Program-made: the position numbers and the translations under genes
Shown here: positions 1-7,436 of the stretch, piece by piece
How the letters are laid out: every line of letters begins with the position of its first letter
Numbering within the stretch: position 1 is the first letter of the stretch
Notes under the pieces: generated by a model
Seen by the model: the letters and a program-made list of their open reading frames with translations, nothing else
What the model was told of the DNA's origin: nothing
Databases searched by the model: none
Assembly: GCA_016839955.1 (NCBI GenBank)
Contig: JAEOTI010000385.1
Span: 1-12,562 of the forward strand
Origin: Candidatus Hodarchaeota archaeon
Lineage (GTDB): Archaea; Asgardarchaeota; Heimdallarchaeia; Hodarchaeales; YT1-057
DNA: 12,562 nucleotides
Direction: 5' to 3'

Positions 1-100
1 ACTTGTAATTCCATGGTTAGCAATATATATGCCAAATTTTACCTTGTTGTTCAAAAAATCACCCAAATTAATAATAGCTCAGTCCTTAAAACAAATTATT

Positions 101-639
101 GTCAAACATCGCAAAATCATCGTTATAATTATTACAGCTATACATGCCTTTTCAGTGTAGTTATTGGGTGTAGATATTTCAGCTCAAAATTTTAAGGCTA
201 ATAATCAACCTATTAGAATTTTCCTTTTTAAAACATCTAGTATGGATGTTTTTGCTGAACTAATTAGACCATCTTATTATCAGGGTGCATCCGCCTGTAT
301 TATTCTCTTTGATAAAAATAATCGTGCCTCGTTTAATGAAGTTGCCAAGTGGATGAGGAATTCAGAAAAGTAAAGTCCTCTCCTGAAATTCCGATTACTG
401 TTATTGGAGTCACATCAGATTCTGAGGAAGCCCCACAGAAGAAACGCAGGCAATCACGGACAATTCCTCAATTGACCTATTTTGAATGCACATTAACGAA
501 TAGGAATGAGCTTGATACAGTGGTTGAACATTGCTATTGGGATACGTCAAATATGTCACTGACAACATCTAATAGATTCTTGAAATCTTTCCGAATAGAG
601 ATTATTCGAACTAAACAATACCCAAATAGGCCTCTTTGA
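101..639 (+). pseudogene. Decayed Ras/Rab-like small GTPase
   Basis: The middle part (about 167-352, second frame) reads YYQGASACIILFDKNNRASF followed by NEVAKW, which matches the segment after switch II of Rab/Ras-type GTPases (YYRGA...FD.T.R.SF..V..W). The C-terminal part continues from 352 in the first frame (DEEFRKVKSSPEIPITVIGV, later YFECTLT at the G5 position). Joining these needs one extra base near 163-172 (ATTGGG-T-GTAGAT) and one missing base at 350-352. Upstream, KIIVI at 113-127 resembles the first beta strand, but the P-loop GxxxxGK[ST] that should follow is absent, and about 15 residues appear lost before the IGVD-like switch I. The G3 motif DxxG reads KTSSM and the G4 motif NKxD reads VTSD. 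The 3' end overlaps the end of livF, which is convergent. Such GTPases are abundant in Asgard archaea. It is probably a dead gene; sequencing indels could explain the frameshifts but not the missing motifs. Confidence 0.7.
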
Positions 640-1393
640 TATGGGGATTATGTAATAGGTCTTTTTTTGATCCTTGTAATTCTATTCTTCCATCTTCAAG
701 TAAATAACCACGATCACAGATATCTAAGGCAATACTGGCATCTTGCTCAACTAACAATATTGTTGTTCCAGTTTTTTGGATTTCACGAATAACATTTACG
801 ATTGTTTCTTTGATCATGGGTGCGAGACCTAAGCTGGGTTCATCTAGAAGAAGAATCTTAGGATTACCCATTAGAGAACGTGCTATTGCAACCATTTGTT
901 GTTCTCCGCCTGAAAAATTGCCTGCTCTCTCTTCTAACCGCTCCTCGAGAATAGGGAACATTTTCAACACACGATCCATTAATTGGTCAATGATTTCCTT
1001 ATCAGAGACCGAATAAGCGCCTAATTTAAGATTCTCATGAACACTGGATTCTGTAAAAAGTCGGCGACGCTCAGGACAATGAATTATACCTCGTTTCACG
1101 ATTTGATGAGGTTTAAGTGAGCGGTTCTTTCCTATGACACGAAATTCAGATTTTGTGGACTCTACGATTAAATCTCCTTCCAGGAAAACCTTCCCTCTTT
1201 CAAGTTCTACCATACCCGAAATTGCGCGGAGGAGCGTAGTTTTGCCAGTACCATTAGGCCCAATAACTGCAACTAACTCGCCTTTTCCTACACTGAGAGA
1301 AACAGAAGCGATAGCGATCGCTCGACCATAGTGAACACTAACTCGTTGAAGTTCTAGGAGGGGGGTTGATGTTTTATCCAAGGCTGCTCGCAT
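611..1393 (-). CDS. livF: LivF-type ABC transporter ATPase (HAAT importer)
   Basis: Cytoplasmic ATP-binding subunit that pairs with LivG and powers the LivH/LivM permease. Visible motifs: Walker A GPNGTGKT at residues 45-52, ABC signature SGGEQ at 161-165, Walker B with LLLDEP at 181-186, and VEQDA near 215-219, where Gln replaces the usual H-loop His, as is normal in LivF proteins. The protein has 260 residues against about 235 for typical LivF; part of the excess is an insertion around residues 79-97, before the Q-loop region. The ATG at 1393 lies inside the end of livG (20-base overlap), so translation is probably coupled; an AGGAAAGG stretch directly precedes the ATG, rather close for a ribosome binding site. 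It is the last gene of the operon and converges on the GTPase remnant. Confidence 0.93.
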   Translation of the reverse strand: MRAALDKTSTPLLELQRVSVHYGRAIAIASVSLSVGKGELVAVIGPNGTGKTTLLRAISGMVELERGKVFLEGDLIVESTKSEFRVIGKNRSLKPHQIVKRGIIHCPERRRLFTESSVHENLKLGAYSVSDKEIIDQLMDRVLKMFPILEERLEERAGNFSGGEQQMVAIARSLMGNPKILLLDEPSLGLAPMIKETIVNVIREIQKTGTTILLVEQDASIALDICDRGYLLEDGRIELQGSKKDLLHNPHIKEAYLGIV

Positions 1394-2159
1394 CCTTTCC
1401 TAAATAAGCAGAAATAACTTCTGGATTGTTGGCAATTTCTTGAGGGGTTCCAATTCCAATAATCTTCCCTTGATGTAATACAATAATTTTTTCAACCAGT
1501 TTCATCAAGATTTTAAGTTTGTGTTCAATAATAATGAAGACGACTCCATTTTTATGAGCTTCACGAATAAGCCGTTGAACACGGAATCCTTCTTCATGTG
1601 ATAAACCAGCAAAAGGCTCGTCTAGTAAGAATAATCGAGGTTGGATAGCCATAGCCCTAGCAAAATCTAGACGTTTTAAATCTCCATGTGGAAGGATAAA
1701 AGCAGGATAATTTTTCTTTTCTGCCAAATCAACTGTTATTAGTGACCAAATCGCCTTATTTCTGAGTGTTGATGCCCTCGCTGTCAAATTTTTTGGAATA
1801 TGTGGCACTTTAGCATTATCTAATGCGTTAAGCATTTTAAAAGGTCGAACAAGTTGAAATGTTCTTGAAATCCCTAATTTGGCTACCTTTGAGGTTGGCC
1901 ATCCGGTAATATTTTTCCTATCAAATAAAACTGTAGATCCTTTCTCAGGTTTAAGAAATCCAGTTAGAACGTTGAATAGAGTAGTTTTCCCTGCGCCATT
2001 AGGACCAATAATACCAACAAGCTCCCCAGGTCGAATGGAGAAACTAACATTATCCACAGCTTTAAGACCCTCAAAATGTTTGCTGAGGTTATTTACTTCG
2101 AGGAGAGTTTTTTCCTCATGAATAGTTGTTGAAGAAACTTGGGAATTTTTGACTGACAT
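1374..2159 (-). CDS. livG: LivG-type ABC transporter ATPase (HAAT importer)
   Basis: Second ATPase subunit of the branched-chain-amino-acid-type importer. I chose the ATG at 2159 because GAGGTGG sits 6-7 bases upstream; an in-frame TTG at 2174 would add five residues and lacks such a site. In the 261-residue protein, Walker A GPNGAGKT is at 52-59, the Q-loop RTFQLVRPF at 99-107, Walker B RLFLLDEP at 175-182 and the switch His at 213 (IIEHK). The ABC signature reads LPHGDLKRLDFARA (about 156-169), against LPYGxQRRLEIARA in typical LivG, so the usual Gln is replaced by Leu. The N-terminal 16 or so residues precede the ABC domain. It begins 17 bases after livM ends and overlaps livF at its 3' end, so all belong to one transcript. 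Confidence 0.93.
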   Translation of the reverse strand: MSVKNSQVSSTTIHEEKTLLEVNNLSKHFEGLKAVDNVSFSIRPGELVGIIGPNGAGKTTLFNVLTGFLKPEKGSTVLFDRKNITGWPTSKVAKLGISRTFQLVRPFKMLNALDNAKVPHIPKNLTARASTLRNKAIWSLITVDLAEKKNYPAFILPHGDLKRLDFARAMAIQPRLFLLDEPFAGLSHEEGFRVQRLIREAHKNGVVFIIIEHKLKILMKLVEKIIVLHQGKIIGIGTPQEIANNPEVISAYLGKDASSLG

Positions 2160-2176
2160 ATTAGTCCACCTCAAAG

Positions 2177-3799
2177 TTAGTCTGGTTCATATCGGCCAAC
2201 AGAAGGCCAAACACCCCAAAATCTCAATCGAATTTTCTTGAAAATCTTCGGGAGATAATATGCATAAGGAATGCTTACAGTAAGATAAATGATAAATTTC
2301 GCCTTAGGTAGATTAAAACTGTTAAAAGACATCCCCAGAACGTCTTCAAAGACAAGAAAACCGATGTACTCGCTAATCACGAAAATTGGGATCGCTGGAA
2401 GAGTGAAAACAAGCATTAATAAAAGTGCTAAGAAAGTAAATACTTCATTTTCGTATATTTTCGTCCAACTATCCAATGTTTGATCCCACTGGAAGGAATC
2501 TAAAGTAATTAGACTGAAACTATTGATAATTGCCCATGAAAGAGTAAAAAGAACTCCAATAACAACTGCTCGCTTTTGATCCTTGTCAGCCCGAACAAGT
2601 CCAAATCGGAAGTATCTCAAAGTAACAATCACAAATAACCCAAAAACGAGAATATCTAATGCAGGAAACTGGTCTGCTTCAAAAACATCATTTAGGAAGA
2701 TGTTAAGGAGAAGTGTCATAATAAAAGCACCTACAATTCCTCCTGTTATGGAACCAATTCCTCCTATCACACACATGATAATAACTGAAAAGCTAATTGT
2801 TGTACTAAACGCAGAAGGCCCAGTAGAATAGTTTGGTTGCTGGGCGTAGAGGACTCCAGCAATTCCAGCAAAAAAAGCGCTTACAACAAAGGTTAAAATC
2901 TTATAAAAGCGAACATTGATCCCTAGAGATTCTGCAGCATCCTCATCTTCTCGAATAGCTTGAAAAATCAGCCCATATCGTGAGAATGCTAAAAACATTA
3001 TGAAACCAACAGCTAAGAAAAGCATGAGAAGTACAAAGATGTAGAAGTTGAGTGCATCGATCTCACCAGCTGTTGTTCCTATATAAGGTATTATACGGGG
3101 AGCTCCTCCTAATCCATAATCACGCCCAGTATCAATGTTTTTGAAAAGAACAAATGAATAATCAATTCCAAAAAGTTCCCCTTCTATACCAATATCAAGA
3201 TAATTTATAATGGCAGGGAGTCTGCCAACGATTAACGGAAGCATTAACGTTACTAATGCTAAGTTCGGACCTTTTACTCTTAAAGCAATAACACCAATAA
3301 TGAGGGCCAATAACGCAGCTACAAGTCCTCCCAAAAGCATTGCAGTTAGAGGATCAGCAACGTAATAATCTCCAAGTAAAGGTTTGAGAACTCCAACTTC
3401 CATTCCAGAAGAAAACCAGTAAGAAAAATAAGCAGCAAGTCCCCAAAAAACTGCGTGACCAAAGTTAATCTGGCCAGTATAACCGGATAACAGATCCCAA
3501 GAAGCTGCAAAAATAGCCCAGATTGCGCATAGTGTTAAAATTCTGAGAACATAATCATTTGATGGAAAAACACCGCCACTGCGTCCCAAAGCGTAGATCT
3601 CAGGTAAAACTGGTAATTGATCAAGGAATAGGAATTTTCCATTAAAGAAATTATTCAAAATAGAAAAGGGTTCAGGTAATTTTGCAGCTGGAGCTCGGAG
3701 TATAAAGGGTACCAAAATTAAAATGACAATTCCTGCAATATAGTACCCACGGTCCTTGAAACCATCCCAAAAATCTTCTAACCGCTCTTTCCAATCCAT
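2177..3799 (-). CDS. livM: LivM-type permease, enlarged
   Basis: Integral membrane subunit that forms the translocation path with LivH. Family landmarks: LLSGYTGQINFGHAVFWG at 103-120 (the GxxGQxSxGHAxFxG signature), the cytoplasmic ATPase-docking loop AIREDEDAAESLGINV at 281-296, and GGIGSITGGIVGAF at 346-359. At 540 residues it is much longer than the usual 300-420. The excess lies partly in a long N-terminus (a hydrophobic segment at about 20-35 and a loop to about 80), partly in a loop at about 200-250, and mainly in a C-terminal extension from about residue 402 with three further hydrophobic segments (about 410-430, 452-475, 500-517) and a basic tail. ATG at 3799 starts 3 bases after the livH stop; GGAG within the livH 3' end can serve as ribosome binding site. 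The role of the extension is unknown. Confidence 0.92.
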   Translation of the reverse strand: MDWKERLEDFWDGFKDRGYYIAGIVILILVPFILRAPAAKLPEPFSILNNFFNGKFLFLDQLPVLPEIYALGRSGGVFPSNDYVLRILTLCAIWAIFAASWDLLSGYTGQINFGHAVFWGLAAYFSYWFSSGMEVGVLKPLLGDYYVADPLTAMLLGGLVAALLALIIGVIALRVKGPNLALVTLMLPLIVGRLPAIINYLDIGIEGELFGIDYSFVLFKNIDTGRDYGLGGAPRIIPYIGTTAGEIDALNFYIFVLLMLFLAVGFIMFLAFSRYGLIFQAIREDEDAAESLGINVRFYKILTFVVSAFFAGIAGVLYAQQPNYSTGPSAFSTTISFSVIIMCVIGGIGSITGGIVGAFIMTLLLNIFLNDVFEADQFPALDILVFGLFVIVTLRYFRFGLVRADKDQKRAVVIGVLFTLSWAIINSFSLITLDSFQWDQTLDSWTKIYENEVFTFLALLLMLVFTLPAIPIFVISEYIGFLVFEDVLGMSFNSFNLPKAKFIIYLTVSIPYAYYLPKIFKKIRLRFWGVWPSVGRYEPD

Positions 3800-3802
3800 C
3801 TT

Positions 3803-5242
3803 TTAACTCTCCAGCTCTTTTTTTTCTCCAAATAAGCCTTCTGGCTTGAAAATCATTGTAATGAGGACAATTGATAGAGGAATAACGACAGAGAGATCAG
3901 AAAATTGAGTACTACTAATTAACACCTCAGAAAATCCCATAATAAAAGCTGCAACAATACTCCCTGGTAGGGAACCCATACCCCCTAAAATTACAACAGC
4001 TATTGCAACAAGTAGTACTGTCCAACCCATATAGGGATTCCAGATAGCTGCTTGATAAGAAGAAGTAAAAACCGCGGCAAATGCAACTAAGCCCATTCCA
4101 ATACCGCTAACAATTGCAGTAGTTTTTCGAATATCTACACCAGCTAAAGCAGCAGCTTCTTCGTCTTGAGAGACAGCTCGTAAAGCCATTCCCATTTTTG
4201 AAAACCAAATAAAAGCATACAAAAGGACACAGGCAAAGAAAAATAAGACTAAGGAAAGAAGTCGAATATTTTCGATTGAAGCACCCAGTAGATCAATGTT
4301 TTCCAATCGAATTATTGTTTCAAGATTATGATCATCAGGTCCAAAAATAGTGAACTTCTTCCCATCTTTTGGAAAATAAACCATCTGAATTATGCTTTGA
4401 ATAAGAAGAGCGACGGAGAACGTTACAATCATTGTATTGATTTCACTTGAACGAAAATTGTCTAGTAAATATCTATCTGAGATTGCAGCCAAAACTGCTG
4501 TAAACAATATGGCGAGAACTGCTAGCGAACAGTAGATTACTGGTAAATTCGTTACGATCATTATTGGAACAATCAATCCGAGAATAAATGTACCCATAAC
4601 CACTTCTCTTCGTGGGAGCTCTAAATACCAAGCAACAAAACCTAAAGCGAGAACAGCTAATGCTGCGCAAAAACCTTCTACAAATTCAGTGCTCCCACCT
4701 AGAATAATAACACTTCCTCCAGCGAGTAAGGCAGATCCTAATATGAATAAAAACTCATTTATTCTGAGTTCAGTCCAGAAAAATGCAAGTAAGCCAATAA
4801 CAAATATTAATGGGAGTAAAGACAGAGCCAGGAGTTTTACTACATCAAGATTTGGAAATTCTTCTTGTCCGATGACGTAAAAAACCAATTTACTAAGACT
4901 ATCTAATGATTTGCTAAATTTAGACCCAGTTGGAGATATTTTTATAGTCTCAAGAAGAAAAAACATAGTATATGCTCCAACAACATAATAACCTCCAAGA
5001 GAGAGTTTAAACTGCTTAGCTACGCCATAAATTAATGAAAATCCAAGAGCTAAAATAGCATAGAGAGCACTCAAGACTATTCCTAGAATAAGTAGTTGTA
5101 TAGCATCACTAGAGTTGCTTTTCATCATGAATGGAGAAATTAGAAAGAAACTGAAAAGAATCCCTAGGCTAATTATCTTTGTTTTATCTGTTTCATATTG
5201 CTCTTGAATACTATCTTGTATTGCTTTAGTTAAACCTCTCAT
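3803..5242 (-). CDS. livH: LivH-type permease with extra membrane segments
   Basis: Integral membrane partner of LivM. Conserved parts: ALGFSLIYGVAKQFKLSLGG at 65-84 followed by YYVVGAY, RAVSQDEEAAALAGVDI at 355-371 (the loop that docks on the ATPases), GGMGSLPGSIVAAF at 420-433, and KPEGLFGEK near the C-terminus, matching the RPxGLFG ending of LivH proteins. The protein has 479 residues, whereas LivH is normally about 290-310. Most of the surplus is one block, roughly residues 104-240, lying between the GGYYVVGAY segment and the conserved AISDRYLL region. That block contains about four to five additional hydrophobic segments. The ATG at 5242 is supported by AAGGAGA about 8 bases upstream (5250-5256). 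It is the first gene after the terminator-like hairpin behind the binding-protein gene. Confidence 0.92.
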   Translation of the reverse strand: MRGLTKAIQDSIQEQYETDKTKIISLGILFSFFLISPFMMKSNSSDAIQLLILGIVLSALYAILALGFSLIYGVAKQFKLSLGGYYVVGAYTMFFLLETIKISPTGSKFSKSLDSLSKLVFYVIGQEEFPNLDVVKLLALSLLPLIFVIGLLAFFWTELRINEFLFILGSALLAGGSVIILGGSTEFVEGFCAALAVLALGFVAWYLELPRREVVMGTFILGLIVPIMIVTNLPVIYCSLAVLAILFTAVLAAISDRYLLDNFRSSEINTMIVTFSVALLIQSIIQMVYFPKDGKKFTIFGPDDHNLETIIRLENIDLLGASIENIRLLSLVLFFFACVLLYAFIWFSKMGMALRAVSQDEEAAALAGVDIRKTTAIVSGIGMGLVAFAAVFTSSYQAAIWNPYMGWTVLLVAIAVVILGGMGSLPGSIVAAFIMGFSEVLISSTQFSDLSVVIPLSIVLITMIFKPEGLFGEKKELES

Positions 5243-5315
5243 AAAGTATCTCCTTCAATCATTTGTTACTTAGAATCAATTTAATAGAGATTGAGACCGG
5301 AAAGGATGTTAAAAA

Positions 5316-5323
5316 TTTTAAAT
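5316..5323 (-). promoter_or_regulatory. Possible TATA box for the livHMGF transcript
   Basis: On the minus strand the 181-base gap between the binding-protein gene and livH contains ATTTAAAA preceded by a purine-rich GAAAGAGA stretch that could serve as a BRE. A start about 25 bases downstream would leave a leader of roughly 45-50 bases ending in the AAGGAG site of livH. AT-rich sequence makes such matches cheap, so this is only a candidate. Confidence 0.28.
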
Positions 5324-5396
5324 TCTCTTTCTTTCAGGAACTTGAGCTTGAATTGAAGAAATTTTTTGTATTGAAAAATGTCTTATTTTACATTCT

Positions 5397-5435
5397 AAAA
5401 AAGAAAAAAAAGAGAGAAAGCATTTAACGCTTTCT
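5397..5435 (-). terminator. Hairpin plus U-tract behind the binding-protein gene
   Basis: A 7-bp perfect stem (AGAAAGC at 5415-5421 with GCTTTCT at 5429-5435, loop of 7) overlaps the stop codon of the binding-protein gene. Read on the minus strand it is followed by a T-rich run (5397-5414). Archaeal termination depends mainly on the U-tract, so this is a plausible terminator or attenuator that lets the binding-protein mRNA be more abundant than livHMGF. Confidence 0.6.
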
Positions 5436-6896
5436 TCTTCTTTGTAAATGGGTAATTAAGGCTAGATTGCCCAACACGAGTAGAATTAAAGGCCATTCAA
5501 ACCCTGGAGATTCTTCGTCTTCATCTGGTGTCCAACCATGATCAGCATGGTCTATTGGCCATTCCAGTGAAGCTGAGATATTGCTGGTTGCTATCGGATT
5601 CTGTCCCCAGATTGTTACTTTCTCGCCTTTTCTTTGCCACTGTGCATAAAATCCTTGCATATATGTTGTGTCACGTACACCAACAGTAGCGCTTGTATAC
5701 ATGTCGTGGACGGTGATATTAGTTGGAGCTCCAGTAATATTCGCAGGGAAACCGTTCTCATCCACTCCAAGTTGAGAGCCAGGCTCACTCGTAAATCGGA
5801 TATGATATCCTGCTCCTTCGTAATCTATGTTCGCAAGAGCAGCTTGAATATCAGCTTTCTCAACGGAGTTAGCATCTTCAATTGCTTCCTTGAGGGTATA
5901 TACCGAGTCATAAGCTATGCTCGATGTATAAGTGGGCCTATCACCACCGTATTCACTTGCATAAGCTGTTTTGAACGCTGCACTTTTGGTAGTCCGATCA
6001 AGACCAGGAGGTGCAATTTCTACACAAATTTCACCATAAGCAAGTCCTTGACTATTGTCAAAATAGTCGTGAGCCATCGCTTCGACATTAATTCCTGCTA
6101 AGAATTGGGGCATGTCTAATGATCCCCAAGCCTTACCGACATGTTTCCCAACGGGCCCCGAAAGGATAGTCATTAATACTTGACTATCACTCGAAACAGC
6201 TGATAGGGCTGTTTTGACTGCGTCATACCCCGCACCTTCATCAATGACAACATCAGTAGTAGAAAAGGTGAAATTAGGTAGTGCTGGATATGTTGGAGAT
6301 AAGTAGTAAACAACACCATTCTTTACTGCGAGCGTCCAAGCTGCATTCTCTCGAACAATAGTTACTTTCGTAGCATTTAAACTACTCATACCGAAAGCAT
6401 AGAGATCAACCAATGATTTTGCGAGAACAGATCCATTAGCAGGACCAACTCTCCAGAAGTATGAGTTAATGATTGGAGCAGTAGACCCTACACCAAGGAA
6501 CGGTCGATCCATGCCGAACATGCAAGCAACGGTCACTTCTGTGCGGAAGAGACCAATATTAGCGGTCACGTTAATGCTGGACTGGAGTTCTGTTAGACTG
6601 GCAACGCCAGTATTAATATCTGGTAAACCGGTTACAGGATCAGATGTTGTTTTAACGTGAAGCTCAAAGTCCCGTTGTTCCCCACCAACTGTTACTCCAC
6701 CTGCAGCATTAATTTCTTTTACAGCTAACTCTGCACCTCTCTTCATATCGATACCTGGTGTGATAGCTAAAGGTCCAAGTGCCCCGATTTTTATAGGATC
6801 ACCTGCCTTAACTTCTGCTACCCCAGGACTAGCCTGAAAGAAAAAAAACATACTCATAGAGAGAAATAGCAGGATTAGACTATTTATTCTTCTCAT
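5424..6896 (-). CDS. ABC importer substrate-binding protein with PGF-type C-terminal anchor
   Basis: Extracytoplasmic binding protein of the LivJ/LivK class (Peripla_BP_6 fold). The N-terminus is a signal peptide (MRRINSLILL and a hydrophobic run to about residue 22). The mature part opens with GDPIKIGALGPLAITPGIDM and then RGAELAVKEINAAGG at about 53-67, the typical first strand and helix of this family. The C-terminus is tripartite: an acidic stretch (DEDEE), then SPGFEW at 463-468, a hydrophobic segment to about 484 and the tail QRRRKR. That arrangement resembles archaeal PGF-CTERM-like sorting signals, so the protein is probably fixed to the outer face of the membrane or processed by an archaeosortase. 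The ATG at 6896 has AAAGGGA close upstream. First gene of the liv cluster; the ligand cannot be read from the sequence, and amino acids, amides or organic acids are all possible. Confidence 0.9.
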   Translation of the reverse strand: MRRINSLILLFLSMSMFFFFQASPGVAEVKAGDPIKIGALGPLAITPGIDMKRGAELAVKEINAAGGVTVGGEQRDFELHVKTTSDPVTGLPDINTGVASLTELQSSINVTANIGLFRTEVTVACMFGMDRPFLGVGSTAPIINSYFWRVGPANGSVLAKSLVDLYAFGMSSLNATKVTIVRENAAWTLAVKNGVVYYLSPTYPALPNFTFSTTDVVIDEGAGYDAVKTALSAVSSDSQVLMTILSGPVGKHVGKAWGSLDMPQFLAGINVEAMAHDYFDNSQGLAYGEICVEIAPPGLDRTTKSAAFKTAYASEYGGDRPTYTSSIAYDSVYTLKEAIEDANSVEKADIQAALANIDYEGAGYHIRFTSEPGSQLGVDENGFPANITGAPTNITVHDMYTSATVGVRDTTYMQGFYAQWQRKGEKVTIWGQNPIATSNISASLEWPIDHADHGWTPDEDEESPGFEWPLILLVLGNLALITHLQRRRKR

Positions 6897-7130
6897 TTTT
6901 TATCCCTTTGATTTTCTTTGCGATAACGCCTTAAAATTATTAATTGGAAAATTCTCGTGTAAATTCACAAGAACCATCTTCTAAACGACATCAAGGAATT
7001 AATTTAAATTTACTGACCGTTTATAATTTATTTGCTTATTGATGAATATAATTGAAATATCTGGAAAAGAATCTTATCATTTCATTGAAATAAAAGGAAG
7101 ATTTTTGGGAGAAAATGACCTATTTAATTG

Positions 7131-7179
7131 GTAATGAATGAATCTTGTAAAATTCGTGAGTATTTCAAGTAATGAATGA
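7131..7179. repeat. Two 11-base direct repeats (GTAATGAATGA)
   Basis: GTAATGAATGA occurs at 7131-7141 and again at 7169-7179, 38 bases apart start to start, in the middle of the divergent promoter region. This could be a regulator binding pair, but the sequence is AT-rich and of low complexity. Confidence 0.4.
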
Positions 7180-7318
7180 TTTCTAAGTTGCCATATCTCT
7201 TTTTAATTTCTCAATAAATAGATATTTACATTTTCTTCTATCTGAAAGTTATGAGAACACTAATATTCATCGCAATTGATTACTAGAACGGAATAAGTTT
7301 TCAAACAGCGCTCCCTCG

Positions 7319-7327
7319 TTTTTTATA
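7319..7327 (+). promoter_or_regulatory. Possible TATA box for the acyl-CoA synthetase
   Basis: TTTTTTATA lies about 110 bases before the ATG and follows the GC-richer stretch AGCGCTCCCTCG. A start about 25 bases downstream would give a leader of roughly 85 bases. TTTTAAAT at 7332-7339 is an equally possible box. Confidence 0.25.
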
Positions 7328-7436
7328 CGAGTTTTAAATGGGAATTCCTTTTCAATACCTGATATTTGAAAACAACTAAATACTCCAAATAGTTAGCTTA
7401 GTCAATTTATGACAAGCGATGAGGAGATCGGAATAA

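Larger units (their letters stand above)
6897..7436 (+). promoter_or_regulatory. Divergent intergenic region between liv cluster and acyl-CoA synthetase
   Basis: No credible coding sequence in 540 AT-rich bases. It must hold promoters for both flanking genes. On the minus side, AATTTAAATTTAC and TTTATAATTT around 7000-7030 are TATA-like candidates for the binding-protein gene. On the plus side, TTTTTTATA at 7319-7327 and TTTTAAAT at 7332-7339 are candidates for the synthetase. The synthetase start is marked by GAGGAGAT at 7421-7428. A pair of 11-base direct repeats is listed separately. Confidence 0.6.

Noticed and set aside
1..195. Short open frame at the left edge as a real small protein.
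   Set aside because: Low-complexity AT-rich sequence with no ribosome binding site; it overlaps the start of the GTPase remnant in another frame.
5634..6101. A 155-codon open frame opposite the substrate-binding protein gene.
   Set aside because: It is the antisense shadow of a strongly supported gene; its Cys/Ser-rich translation resembles no family.
7341..7348. Palindrome GGAATTCC upstream of the acyl-CoA synthetase as an operator.
   Set aside because: Only 8 bases and occurring once; too short to support a regulatory call.
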